Assembly (NCBI RefSeq): GCF_022808175.1
Contig: NZ_JALGBX010000004.1
Coordinates: 331,446 to 395,445, forward strand
DNA length: 64,000 bases
Source: Streptomyces sp. AP-93
GTDB lineage: Bacteria; Actinomycetota; Actinomycetes; Streptomycetales; Streptomycetaceae
Direction of reading: 5' to 3'
The notes under the pieces were generated by a model. It was not told the DNA's origin and ran no database searches. It was given only the letters and a program-made list of their open reading frames with translations. This document shows, piece after piece, positions 42,649 through 50,172 of this stretch. How positions within the stretch are numbered: the stretch's first letter is position 1; each line of letters begins with the position of its first letter. The position numbers and the translations under genes are program-made.

Positions 42649-45108
42649 GTGTTGATCCGATCCAAGGTCGCGCAGCGCCCCACCGCCGCCGGCCGTCAGG
42701 CGTCCGGCAGCCGGGTGGCCTTCACCGCCGGCGGCGCGGCGGCCGCGATGGCCGGACTGCTGGTCGCCGCCACCCTCGGCGTCGCGCCCTCGCAGGCCGC
42801 GGCTCCCGCCGACCACCAGTCGTGCCGCCCCGACGGCATGTACACCACGCCCGGCGTGGACGTCCCGTACTGCTCGGTCTACGACACCGAGGGCCGCGAG
42901 AAGATGGGCGCCGACCACCAGCGCCGCGTCATCGGCTACTTCACCGGCTGGCGCACCGGCAAGGACGGCACCCCGGCCTACCTGGTGAACAACATCCCCT
43001 GGGACAAGGTCACCCACCTCAACTACGCCTTCGCTCACGTCGGTTCCGACAACAAGCTCTCGGTCGGTACGGACGGCCCTGACAACGCCGCAACCGGGAT
43101 GACCTTCCCCGGTGTCACCGGGGCGGAAATGGACCCGGACTACTCCTACAAGGGTCACTTCAACCTGCTGAGCAAGTACAAGAAGCAGCACCCGGACGTC
43201 AAAACCATGATCTCGGTGGGTGGTTGGGCCGAGACCGGCGGCTACTTCGGCGACGACGGCACGCGCGTCAACTCGGGCGGCTTCTACTCGATGACCGTCA
43301 ACGCGGACGGGACCGTCAACCAGGCCGGCATCGACACCTTCTCGGACTCCGCCGTCGCCTTCGTCAAGAAGTACGGCTTCAACGGCGTAGACGTCGACTA
43401 CGAGTACCCGACCTCGATGAAGGACGCCGGCAATCCGCTCGACTGGTCGATCGCCAACGACAAGCGCGGCTCACTGGTCAAGGGATACGCCGCCCTGATG
43501 AAGACCCTGCGCGAGAAGCTGGACCGGGCCGGCGCCGCCGACGGCAAGCACTACCTGCTGTCGATCGCCTCGCCGTCCTCCGGCTACCTGCTGCGCGGCA
43601 TGGAGACCTTCCAGGTCACCCAGTACCTGGACTACGTCAACATCATGTCCTACGACCTGCACGGCGCCTGGAACAAGTACGTGGGCCCGAACGCCTCGCT
43701 CTTCGACGACGGCAAGGACGCCGAGCTTACGGCCGCCAACGTGTACGGCACGGAGCAGTACGGCGGCATCGGCTACCTCAACACCGACTGGGCCTACCAC
43801 TACTTCCGCGGAGCGATGCCGGGCGGGCGCATCAACATCGGCCTGCCCTACTACACCCGCGGCTTCAAGAACGTGCAGGGCGGCACCGACGGCCTGTGGG
43901 GCACGTCCTCGACCAATACCTGTCCGGCCGGCTCCGGCCTGACCAGCTGCGGCGACGGCGCCTCGGGCATCGACAACCTCTGGCACGACAAGGACGACAA
44001 CGGCAACGAGTCCCCGGCGGGCTCCAACCCGATGTGGCACGCCAAGAACCTGGAGAAGGGGATCGTCGGCGACTACGTCACCCAGTACGGCTTCCCCGCG
44101 AACACCACGCTGACCGGCACCTACGCCCGCAAGTACGACTCGACCCTGGTCGCGCCGTGGCTGTGGAACGACACCAAGAAGGTGTTCCTCTCCACCGAGG
44201 ACGAGCAGTCCGTGGCCGCCAAGGCCGACTACGTCATTGACCAGGGCGCCGGCGGCACCATGATCTGGGAGCTCGCGGGCGACTACCGCTGGGACGCCAC
44301 CGCCAACGGGGGCAGCGGCCAGTACGTCTCCGGCTCCACCCTGACCGCTTTGATGTACGACAAGTTCAAGAACGCCACGGCGTACAACGCGACCCGATCG
44401 ACCATCGCGCTGCCGCAGCAGACCCTCCCGATCGAGGTGACGTTCACCGGCTTCGCCCTGGGCGACTCCAACTACCCCATCAACCCCAAGATCCACATCG
44501 TCAACAACTCGACGGTGAGCCTGCCGGGCGGCAGCGAGTTCCAGTTCGACTACGCCAACTCGGCCCCCGGCAACGCCAAGGACCAGTCGGGCTTCGGCCT
44601 CAAGGTGATCCGACAGGACCACACCGCCGCCAACAACATCGGCGGCCTCAAGGGCACCTACAACCGCGTCTCGGTCAAACTGCCGTCCTGGCAGGCCCTG
44701 GCCCCCGGCGAGTCGGTGGACATCGACTTCACCTACTACCAGCCCGTGTCGACCCCGGCCAACTGGACGGTCACCGTCGGAGACATCCTGTACGGCCTGA
44801 CTGGCGACCTGACCCGCGGCACGACGGCCGGCAGCACTCCGTCCCCGTCCCCGACCGGGAGTCCCTCCAGCTCACCGTCATCCTCCCCGTCTCCGAGCGG
44901 CAGCCCGTCCAGCTCGCCGTCATCTTCCCCTTCCTCAACGCCCGGCACCTGCACCGCGCCGAGCTGGAAGGCCGACACCATCTACCCGACCGCGGGCTTC
45001 CAGGTCTCCTGGAAGGGCCGCACCTACACGAACAAGTGGTGGAGCCTGAACGAGGACCCCTCCGCCAGCGGCCCGGACGGAGTCTGGACCGACAACGGAC
45101 CCTGCTGA
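42649..45108 (+). CDS. Secreted GH18 chitinase with C-terminal CBM5/12
   Basis: An 819-residue exported enzyme. A long basic signal region ends in PSQAAAP. The GH18 domain contains HLNYAFAHVGSDNKLSVGTD, MISVGGWAETGGYFGDDG and FNGVDVDYEYP with Glu252, plus the chitinase insertion domain. After a beta-sandwich region (about 575-720) comes a Ser/Pro/Thr-rich linker and a CBM5/12 module (APSWKADTIYPTAGFQVSWK). The GTG at 42649 lies behind GGAGGAACGA and was preferred over an upstream in-frame codon at 42619. No chi repeats are seen in the 178 bp before it, so it may be expressed by readthrough or from another promoter. Confidence 0.9.
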   Translation: MLIRSKVAQRPTAAGRQASGSRVAFTAGGAAAAMAGLLVAATLGVAPSQAAAPADHQSCRPDGMYTTPGVDVPYCSVYDTEGREKMGADHQRRVIGYFTGWRTGKDGTPAYLVNNIPWDKVTHLNYAFAHVGSDNKLSVGTDGPDNAATGMTFPGVTGAEMDPDYSYKGHFNLLSKYKKQHPDVKTMISVGGWAETGGYFGDDGTRVNSGGFYSMTVNADGTVNQAGIDTFSDSAVAFVKKYGFNGVDVDYEYPTSMKDAGNPLDWSIANDKRGSLVKGYAALMKTLREKLDRAGAADGKHYLLSIASPSSGYLLRGMETFQVTQYLDYVNIMSYDLHGAWNKYVGPNASLFDDGKDAELTAANVYGTEQYGGIGYLNTDWAYHYFRGAMPGGRINIGLPYYTRGFKNVQGGTDGLWGTSSTNTCPAGSGLTSCGDGASGIDNLWHDKDDNGNESPAGSNPMWHAKNLEKGIVGDYVTQYGFPANTTLTGTYARKYDSTLVAPWLWNDTKKVFLSTEDEQSVAAKADYVIDQGAGGTMIWELAGDYRWDATANGGSGQYVSGSTLTALMYDKFKNATAYNATRSTIALPQQTLPIEVTFTGFALGDSNYPINPKIHIVNNSTVSLPGGSEFQFDYANSAPGNAKDQSGFGLKVIRQDHTAANNIGGLKGTYNRVSVKLPSWQALAPGESVDIDFTYYQPVSTPANWTVTVGDILYGLTGDLTRGTTAGSTPSPSPTGSPSSSPSSSPSPSGSPSSSPSSSPSSTPGTCTAPSWKADTIYPTAGFQVSWKGRTYTNKWWSLNEDPSASGPDGVWTDNGPC

Positions 45109-45132
45109 TCCCACACGCATCACCCCGGAAGC

Positions 45133-45166
45133 GTCTGGCCTGCATCCCGTGGGATGCAGGCCAGAC
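45133..45166 (+). terminator. Terminator after the second chitinase
   Basis: A perfect 16-bp inverted repeat (arm GTCTGGCCTGCATCCC, 2-base loop), 25 bp after the stop. Confidence 0.85.
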
Positions 45167-45172
45167 CCGCGC

Positions 45173-45543
45173 TCAGTGAATGGTCGGATTCCATTGCGCG
45201 GTGTACTCGCGGAACTGCATTGCACCGAACTTCTGGATCCCATGCGGAGCCGCGGATCTGGATTACCCCGGCCCGGTACGCAGTCCAGACGGTCGACGAG
45301 CTCGCCGAGGCGATCGCCGAAGCCCTCGGTCCGCATCTGCTGGTCCATGCCAGCCTCGCTGATCAAAACCTGGCTGACGAGGCCGCCCTTGTCATCCCAG
45401 TAGCCATAGATCCAGCGCCCCGGTTCCCGGGGTGCACCGTTCACGTGCAACGGCGCCCCCCGGAAGGCCGCGAAGAACCCCGGCCCCAGGGGGCGGCACC
45501 GGCGTACAAGAGCGACGAGCGCGCTCCTGCTTCTTTTCGCCAT
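45173..45543 (-). pseudogene. Decayed minus-strand gene of unknown function
   Basis: Two minus-strand frames hold protein-like pieces. One runs RGAPLHVNGAPREPGRWIYG, YWDDKGGLVSQVLISEAGMD and FGDRLGELVDRLD; another ends in IQKFGAMQFREYTAQWNPTI before a TGA at 45173. The frame changes near 45250-45300 suggest a frameshifted or decayed gene of about 120 residues. I do not recognise the family. The flanking sequence 45544-45852 shows no convincing gene. Confidence 0.4.
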
Positions 45544-45852
45544 TCACCATCGCGGTACGCCCGGAGGCGACTTCAGCCGCTCGCCGCAGGTGAGAGACAC
45601 CCGCTCGGTGAATCTGCCAGGGCTGCGACGGGTGGGGCTCAGTGGCCGCGTAGGAGCCCGAGGCCCATATCCCGAGGTCAGCAGCCCAGGCTTCGAGTCA
45701 TATGGGCAGCCAGGCAGTGCAATGGAGCTGGCTTGATGACGGCCTGGCCCAGATCGCTCTCGTGATGATCCATCAGTTTCTGTCAGTGGCCACTGCTACA
45801 TCAATGAGTAGGGACGGGCCGCAACCGCGGCTCGCCGACGGGAGGGGACGTC

Positions 45853-46065
45853 ATGTCGAAGGCGCCGGACGGGTTCCACTACGTAAGCCGGCACATCCGC
45901 CGCAATCCGAAGCCGGGCAGCGCGAAGCGGATGAGCGGCTGGATGATCGCCGGTCTTGCGGCCGGCATCTGGTTATGGGGGCAGGTGTTCGGGTTCGGCG
46001 AGGCCTCCACCACGAACCCGCCCACGCAACCGCAGCCGGCTGTCTCCGCTCCGGCCGCCCGCTGA
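45853..46065 (+). CDS. Small single-pass membrane protein with a TTA codon
   Basis: A 70-residue protein. A basic N-terminus (SRHIRRNPKPGSAKRM) precedes one membrane segment (SGWMIAGLAAGIWLWGQVFG) and a Pro/Thr/Ala-rich tail. Codon 41 (45973-45975) is TTA, which in streptomycetes needs the bldA tRNA. The stop overlaps the start of the nuclease gene (TGATG), so translation of the nuclease may depend on reading this TTA. The RBS GGGAGGGGAC lies 5 bp before the ATG. The function is unknown; the setting suggests a partner or inhibitor of the nucleases. Confidence 0.75.
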   Translation: MSKAPDGFHYVSRHIRRNPKPGSAKRMSGWMIAGLAAGIWLWGQVFGFGEASTTNPPTQPQPAVSAPAAR

Positions 46066-46745
46066 TGGGACGTAAGCGATTGCGCCTTCGGCGTCCTCAC
46101 GGCGCGCCCGAGGTCCTCTCGGCCGCGGTCGTGGCCCTGGCGGCGCTGGTCCTGGCCGTTCGGATGGCCGTCGCGGCCGTCGGAGCACTCAGGGATGGAT
46201 GGCCGTTCCTCCTGGTTCTTGTCCTGCTGGCGGGGGTCATCGGGGCCTGGCGGATGGCGCGTGCCGTGCGCGGTCGGCGGCGTGACGCCGAGAGGCTGGC
46301 TGCGCTGCGGATCACTCTGGCCGAGATCGATGCCCTGGACGACCGGCAGTTCGAGCATGCGCTGCGGGACCTGCTCGTCCGCGACGGCTGGCCGGCACGC
46401 CGCGTGGGCGGCGGCGGTGACCAGGCCGCCGACGTCATCGGCGAGCACACCCACCGTGGGCGGATCGTCGTCCAGGCCAAGCACACCCGGGTAGGCGGGA
46501 AGGTGGGGTCCTCCGTCATGTACGGGGTGAAGGGAACTGCAGGACCGGCCCACCGGGCCGACCACGCCGTCGTCGTCACCAACGGCACCTTCACCCGGGA
46601 CGCCATGGCCTGGGGCGACCGGCACAACGTCCACTGGGTCGACCGGGACCGACTCGGGCGCTGGGCGGAGAACGGCACCCCGCTGCACGAGCTCCTCGGA
46701 CTGTCCGCACGCTCCCGCCGCGCCCGGCTCAAGCGCGCCGCGTAA
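46065..46745 (+). CDS. Membrane-anchored Mrr-like restriction endonuclease (first copy)
   Basis: A 226-residue protein. Two N-terminal membrane helices (LSAAVVALAALVLAVRMAVA and WPFLLVLVLLAGVIGAW) are followed by a PD-(D/E)xK nuclease domain of the Mrr_cat type. The motifs are LDDRQFEHALRDLLVRDGW, the catalytic Asp119 in GGGDQAADVI and the QxK half IVVQAKHTRVGG. VTNGTFTRDAMAWGDRHNVH is the typical C-terminal strand-helix. Mrr-like enzymes cleave modified or foreign DNA. The membrane anchor and coupling to the small TTA gene suggest a defence role, which is unproven. Confidence 0.82.
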   Translation: MGRKRLRLRRPHGAPEVLSAAVVALAALVLAVRMAVAAVGALRDGWPFLLVLVLLAGVIGAWRMARAVRGRRRDAERLAALRITLAEIDALDDRQFEHALRDLLVRDGWPARRVGGGGDQAADVIGEHTHRGRIVVQAKHTRVGGKVGSSVMYGVKGTAGPAHRADHAVVVTNGTFTRDAMAWGDRHNVHWVDRDRLGRWAENGTPLHELLGLSARSRRARLKRAA

Positions 46746-46781
46746 CAGGCACTTCCCCATCATCATCGTCCCGGAGGTGCG

Positions 46782-47492
46782 GTGTTCGACGAAGACGGGT
46801 CACTCGACCCGCTGCTGAAGGTCCTGCTGTACACCGTCCTTGCCCTGGCCATCGGCAAGATGGTGTGGGAGTGGCTCACGAACGACGTCATCCAGTGGAC
46901 CGTGGACCTGTGGGGCCTGGCCGCTGATCACCCGTGGTGGACCGGTCTCATCACCGCCACCGCGCTGCCCGTGATTCTCCTGCTCGGAAAGATCCTTTCT
47001 CTCCTATTCGGCGCCGCCACCTACATCGGTCCGGACGAAAACTTCGCTGCTTCGCCGGACGATTCGACCGACCCGGACGTGCCGACCTTCAAGATGAAGC
47101 AGCTTGCCGCCATGAGTCCGACGGGCTTCGAGCAGGCGTGCGCCGATCTCCTGGTCCGGGACGGGTTCCGCCGCACACTGCGGGTGGGCGGCGCCGGCGA
47201 CCTCGGTGTGGACGTCACCGCCCGTGACCACGACGACCGCCTCCTGATCCTGCAATGCAAGCAGTATCAGAACCCGGTCGGCTCAGGTCACGTGCAGAAG
47301 TACAACGGAACGGCACGCCCACATCATGGAGCAGACGTCCCGATCATGATCGGCCTCAACGGCTTCACCCAGCCCGCGATCGACTTCGCCGCGCACCATG
47401 ACCTCATCCTCATGGGCCGACCAGAGCTGAAGAGGTGGGCTCACGGCCAGCACCTATACGAGGTGCTGGGTATCTCGAGCTCAGCACAGTGA
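46782..47492 (+). CDS. Membrane-anchored Mrr-like restriction endonuclease (second copy)
   Basis: A 236-residue protein of the same plan as its neighbour but divergent in sequence. Membrane helices are at about 10-28 and 50-75 (LITATALPVILLLGKILSLL). The nuclease domain has MSPTGFEQACADLLVRDGF, the catalytic Asp in GGAGDLGVDVTARDH and LLILQCKQYQNPVGSGHVQK. The GTG start is 36 bp after the first copy, behind GGAGGTGC. It is the last gene before the right end of the element. Two different nucleases may act as a heteromeric complex. Confidence 0.82.
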   Translation: MFDEDGSLDPLLKVLLYTVLALAIGKMVWEWLTNDVIQWTVDLWGLAADHPWWTGLITATALPVILLLGKILSLLFGAATYIGPDENFAASPDDSTDPDVPTFKMKQLAAMSPTGFEQACADLLVRDGFRRTLRVGGAGDLGVDVTARDHDDRLLILQCKQYQNPVGSGHVQKYNGTARPHHGADVPIMIGLNGFTQPAIDFAAHHDLILMGRPELKRWAHGQHLYEVLGISSSAQ

Positions 47493-47712
47493 CGCCAGCC
47501 CGAACACCATGCCGCCTGCAGGGCCCCGGCGCACCCGTGAGCCCCGGACCCCCTCCCGGTCCGCCCACGTCGACTCGACCAACACCCGTCCGGCCTTGTG
47601 TGCTTCCTCACAAGGCCGGACGGAGAAAGCATCACGATGCGCCGATGCAACGGGACACCGCCCCAAGCGGGATCCGCTCCGCAAAGCGACACGACCTGCG
47701 GGGGACACGGTC

Positions 47713-47734
47713 TGTGCGGAAACAAACCTGTTCC
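47713..47734. repeat. Right terminal repeat and core of the element
   Basis: TGTGCGGAAACAAAC (47713-47727) is the imperfect inverted counterpart of the left end. The TGTTCC core at 47729-47734 begins the rest of the permease gene. GGAAACA and TGTTCC here form a recombinase-style inverted pair. Confidence 0.65.
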
Positions 47735-47928
47735 CGCTGCTCGTCGCCACCGACGCCCGGCAGTTCACCCTGCCGCTCGCACTGCGCACCCTGCGCGCCG
47801 ACGAACAGGTCGGCGTGGGCGTACTGCTCGCCTCCGCGCTGCTCGCCCTGCTGCCCAGCGTCATCGCCTTCGTCGTCATGCAACGGCAGTTCATGCGCGG
47901 CCTGACCTCCGGCGCCGTCAAGGGCTGA
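47729..47928 (+). pseudogene. ABC sugar permease, second subunit, 3' part
   Basis: This frame reads LFPLLVATDARQFTLPLALR, VLLASALLALLPSVIAFVVM and QRQFMRGLTSGAVKG, the C-terminal third of a MalG-type permease. It has no start of its own; the open frame to its left is element DNA. It completes the gene begun at 25274 when the element is removed. Confidence 0.88.
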
Positions 47929-47960
47929 CACGCCCTCCCACTCACCCCCAAGGGGAACTC

Positions 47961-48931
47961 ATGCGCCTGCACGGGCTGTTGTCCTTTCCGCTGACCCCGT
48001 TCACCGACATCGACGAGCACGACGAGCACCACAAGCGCTCCAGCCACGACGACCACGACGACAAGGTCGACCTGGCCGTCTTCGCCGAACACCTGGAGCA
48101 GCAGATCGCCGCCGGGCCCGCCGGCCTCTTCGTGGCCTGCGGCACCGGCGAGTTCACCGCGCTGTCACCCGACGAGTACCGCGAGGTGATCGCCACCGCC
48201 GTACGGGTGGCCGACGGCCGGCTGCCGGTCGTGGCCGGCTGCGGCGGCGGGCCGCGGATGGCCCGCGAGTTCGCCGTGACCGCCGCCGAATGCGGGGCCG
48301 ACGGGCTGCTGTTGCTGCCGCCGTACCTCATCTCCTCGACGCCCGCCGGCCTCGTCGGCCACATCCGCTACGTCGCCTCCGGCACCGAACTGCCGATCAC
48401 CGTCTACCAGCGGGCCAACGCCGTCCTCGACGAGGCCGCCGCCCTGGCCCTGCTCGACATCCCCACCGTCACCGGGATCAAGGACGGCCGGGGCGATGTG
48501 GACGCCATGCTCCGGCTGGTCACGGCCATCCGCAGCAGCGGCCACCCGCGCGCCGCCGAGTTCGGCTTCCTCAACGGGCTGCCCACGGCGGAGCTGTCCG
48601 TCCAGGCGTACGCGGCCATCGGCGTGGAGTGCTACTCCTCGGCCGTCCTCTGCTTCGCCCCGACATCGCCACCGCCTTCCACCTCGCGGTGCGCGCCGGC
48701 GACTCCGAGGCGGTGCGGGTGCTGCTCGCCGAGTTCTACCTGCCCTTCGTCGCCCTGCGCGACGCCGCCCCCGGCTACGCGGTCGCCCTGGTCAAGGCGG
48801 GTGCCCGGCTGGCCGGGCTGGCCGTGGGACCCGTCCGGCCGCCGCTCGTGGACGCCTCCCCCGAGCACGAGCGGCAGCTGGCCGGCATCATCGCCCGGGG
48901 CCGGGCCGCGCTCGCCGGGCTGACGGTGTGA
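47961..48931 (+). pseudogene. kdgD: 5-dehydro-4-deoxyglucarate dehydratase (KdgD), frameshifted near the end
   Basis: A DapA-family aldolase-fold enzyme converting 5-keto-4-deoxyglucarate to 2-ketoglutarate semialdehyde, CO2 and water. Motifs are LSFPLTPFTDI, CGTGEFTALSPDEYREV, LLLLPPYLI, TVYQRANAV and the Schiff-base Lys in VTGIKDGRGDVDA. At CCCC (48658-48661) the frame slips; one extra C joins VLCFAP to DIATAFHLAVRAGDSEAVRV and restores about 323 residues. The start is behind AAGGGGA. A His/Asp-rich segment (EHDEHHKRSSHDDHDDK) near residue 20 is not typical of the family. Confidence 0.82.
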
Positions 48932-50172
48932 TGCGGATCGAGGAGGTCGTCATCACCCCGGTGGCGTTCCCCGACCCGCCGCTGCTCAACTCCGCCGGGG
49001 TGCACCAGCCGTGGGCGCTGCGGGCGATCGTGGAGCTGCGCTGCGGGGACGGCCTGGTCGGGCTCGGCGAGACCTACGGGGACGCGCCGCACCTCGCCCT
49101 GCTCCGGGCGGCGGGCCCGGCCCTGGTGGGGCTGGACCCGTACGACACCCACGGGCTGCTGCGCCGCATCCGGGCCGTCCTGGGCGATGCCGACACCCCG
49201 GACCGGCACGGGCTGACCGGCGGGTCCAGCCCGCGCAAGACCACCCTGCGGGTGCTCAGCCCCTTCGAGGTGGCCTGCCTGGACCTCCAGGGACAGCTCG
49301 CCGGGCGGCCGGTCGTCGATCTGCTGGGCGGCCGGGTGCGGGACCGGGTGCCGTACGCGGCGTACCTCTTCTACAAATGGGCCGGCTCCGATCCGTATGG
49401 GCAGGCACTCGACCCGGACGGCATCGTCGCGCAGGCCCGAGCCATGGTGGAGACGTACGGGTTCCGCTCGATCAAGCTCAAGGGCGGGGTACGGCCGCCG
49501 GGCGAGGAGATCGAGGCGGTCCGGGCCCTGCGGGACGCCTTCCCGGAGCACCCACTGCGACTTGATCCCAACCAGGCCTGGGGCGTGGAGACTTCCGTGA
49601 AGGTGGCCGCTGAGACCGCCGGTCTCCTGGAGTACCTGGAGGATCCGACGCCCGGGATCCCCGGCATGGCGGAGGTGGCCCGCTCGGCGTCCATGCCGCT
49701 GGCCACCAACATGGTCGTGGTGGGGCCGGACGACATCCCGGAGGGCTTCGGTCGGCGTGCGGTCGGCGTGGTGCTGGCCGACCACCACTACTGGGGCGGG
49801 CTCCGCAGGTCGGTCGAACTGGCCGCGGTCTGCGGGATGTTCGGCGTGGGGGTGTCCATGCACTCCAACAGTCACCTCGGCATCAGCCTGGCCGCCATGA
49901 CGCATCTCGGCGCCTCGATACCGGAGTTGGCCTACGCGGCGGACACCCACACCCCCTGGCAGTGCGGGGTGGACGTGCTCGCCGAGCCGCTGGAGATCGC
50001 GGGAGGCTCGGTGGCGGTCCCCGACCGGCCGGGCCTCGGGGTGCGGCTGGATCCCGACGCCTTGGCCCGGCTGCACGAGAACTACCTGCGCTGCGGCATC
50101 CGGGAGCGCGACGACACCGCGTACATGCGGACCTTCGACCCCTCCTACGAGAAGAGGCGCCCCCGATGGTGA
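48931..50172 (+). CDS. Enolase-superfamily aldarate dehydratase (glucarate dehydratase type)
   Basis: A 413-residue enzyme. The catalytic Lys pair is in RSIKLKGGVRP; metal ligands are in LRLDPNQAWGVE, LEYLEDPTPGIPG and VVLADHHYWGGL; the His base lies in MHSNSHLGISLAAMTHLG. This set matches glucarate/galactarate dehydratases, which form 5-keto-4-deoxyglucarate, the substrate of KdgD encoded just upstream with a TGATG overlap. Whether glucarate or galactarate is preferred cannot be told. Confidence 0.88.
   Translation: MRIEEVVITPVAFPDPPLLNSAGVHQPWALRAIVELRCGDGLVGLGETYGDAPHLALLRAAGPALVGLDPYDTHGLLRRIRAVLGDADTPDRHGLTGGSSPRKTTLRVLSPFEVACLDLQGQLAGRPVVDLLGGRVRDRVPYAAYLFYKWAGSDPYGQALDPDGIVAQARAMVETYGFRSIKLKGGVRPPGEEIEAVRALRDAFPEHPLRLDPNQAWGVETSVKVAAETAGLLEYLEDPTPGIPGMAEVARSASMPLATNMVVVGPDDIPEGFGRRAVGVVLADHHYWGGLRRSVELAAVCGMFGVGVSMHSNSHLGISLAAMTHLGASIPELAYAADTHTPWQCGVDVLAEPLEIAGGSVAVPDRPGLGVRLDPDALARLHENYLRCGIRERDDTAYMRTFDPSYEKRRPRW

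Larger units (their letters stand above)
25925..47728. mobile_element. 21.8-kb integrative element with tyrosine-recombinase trio (Tn554/GInt-like)
   Basis: The element interrupts a MalG-type permease gene, and exact removal of this interval restores its reading frame. The left end carries three overlapping tyrosine-recombinase genes and a small coiled-coil gene reading inward, an order known from Tn554-like elements and GInts. The ends are short imperfect inverted repeats (25923-25937 and 47713-47727) next to a TGTTCC core present at both junctions. Cargo: resolvase-like gene, aldo/keto reductase, HPr, DhaM, IclR, GlpF, DhaK, DhaL, EI, two chitinases, a small membrane protein and two Mrr-like nucleases. 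Class assignment is inferred from gene order. Confidence 0.85.

Noticed and set aside
47509-47928. A 139-residue protein starting at 47509
   Set aside because: The first 73 codons are element-end DNA without protein character; only the permease tail from 47729 is real.
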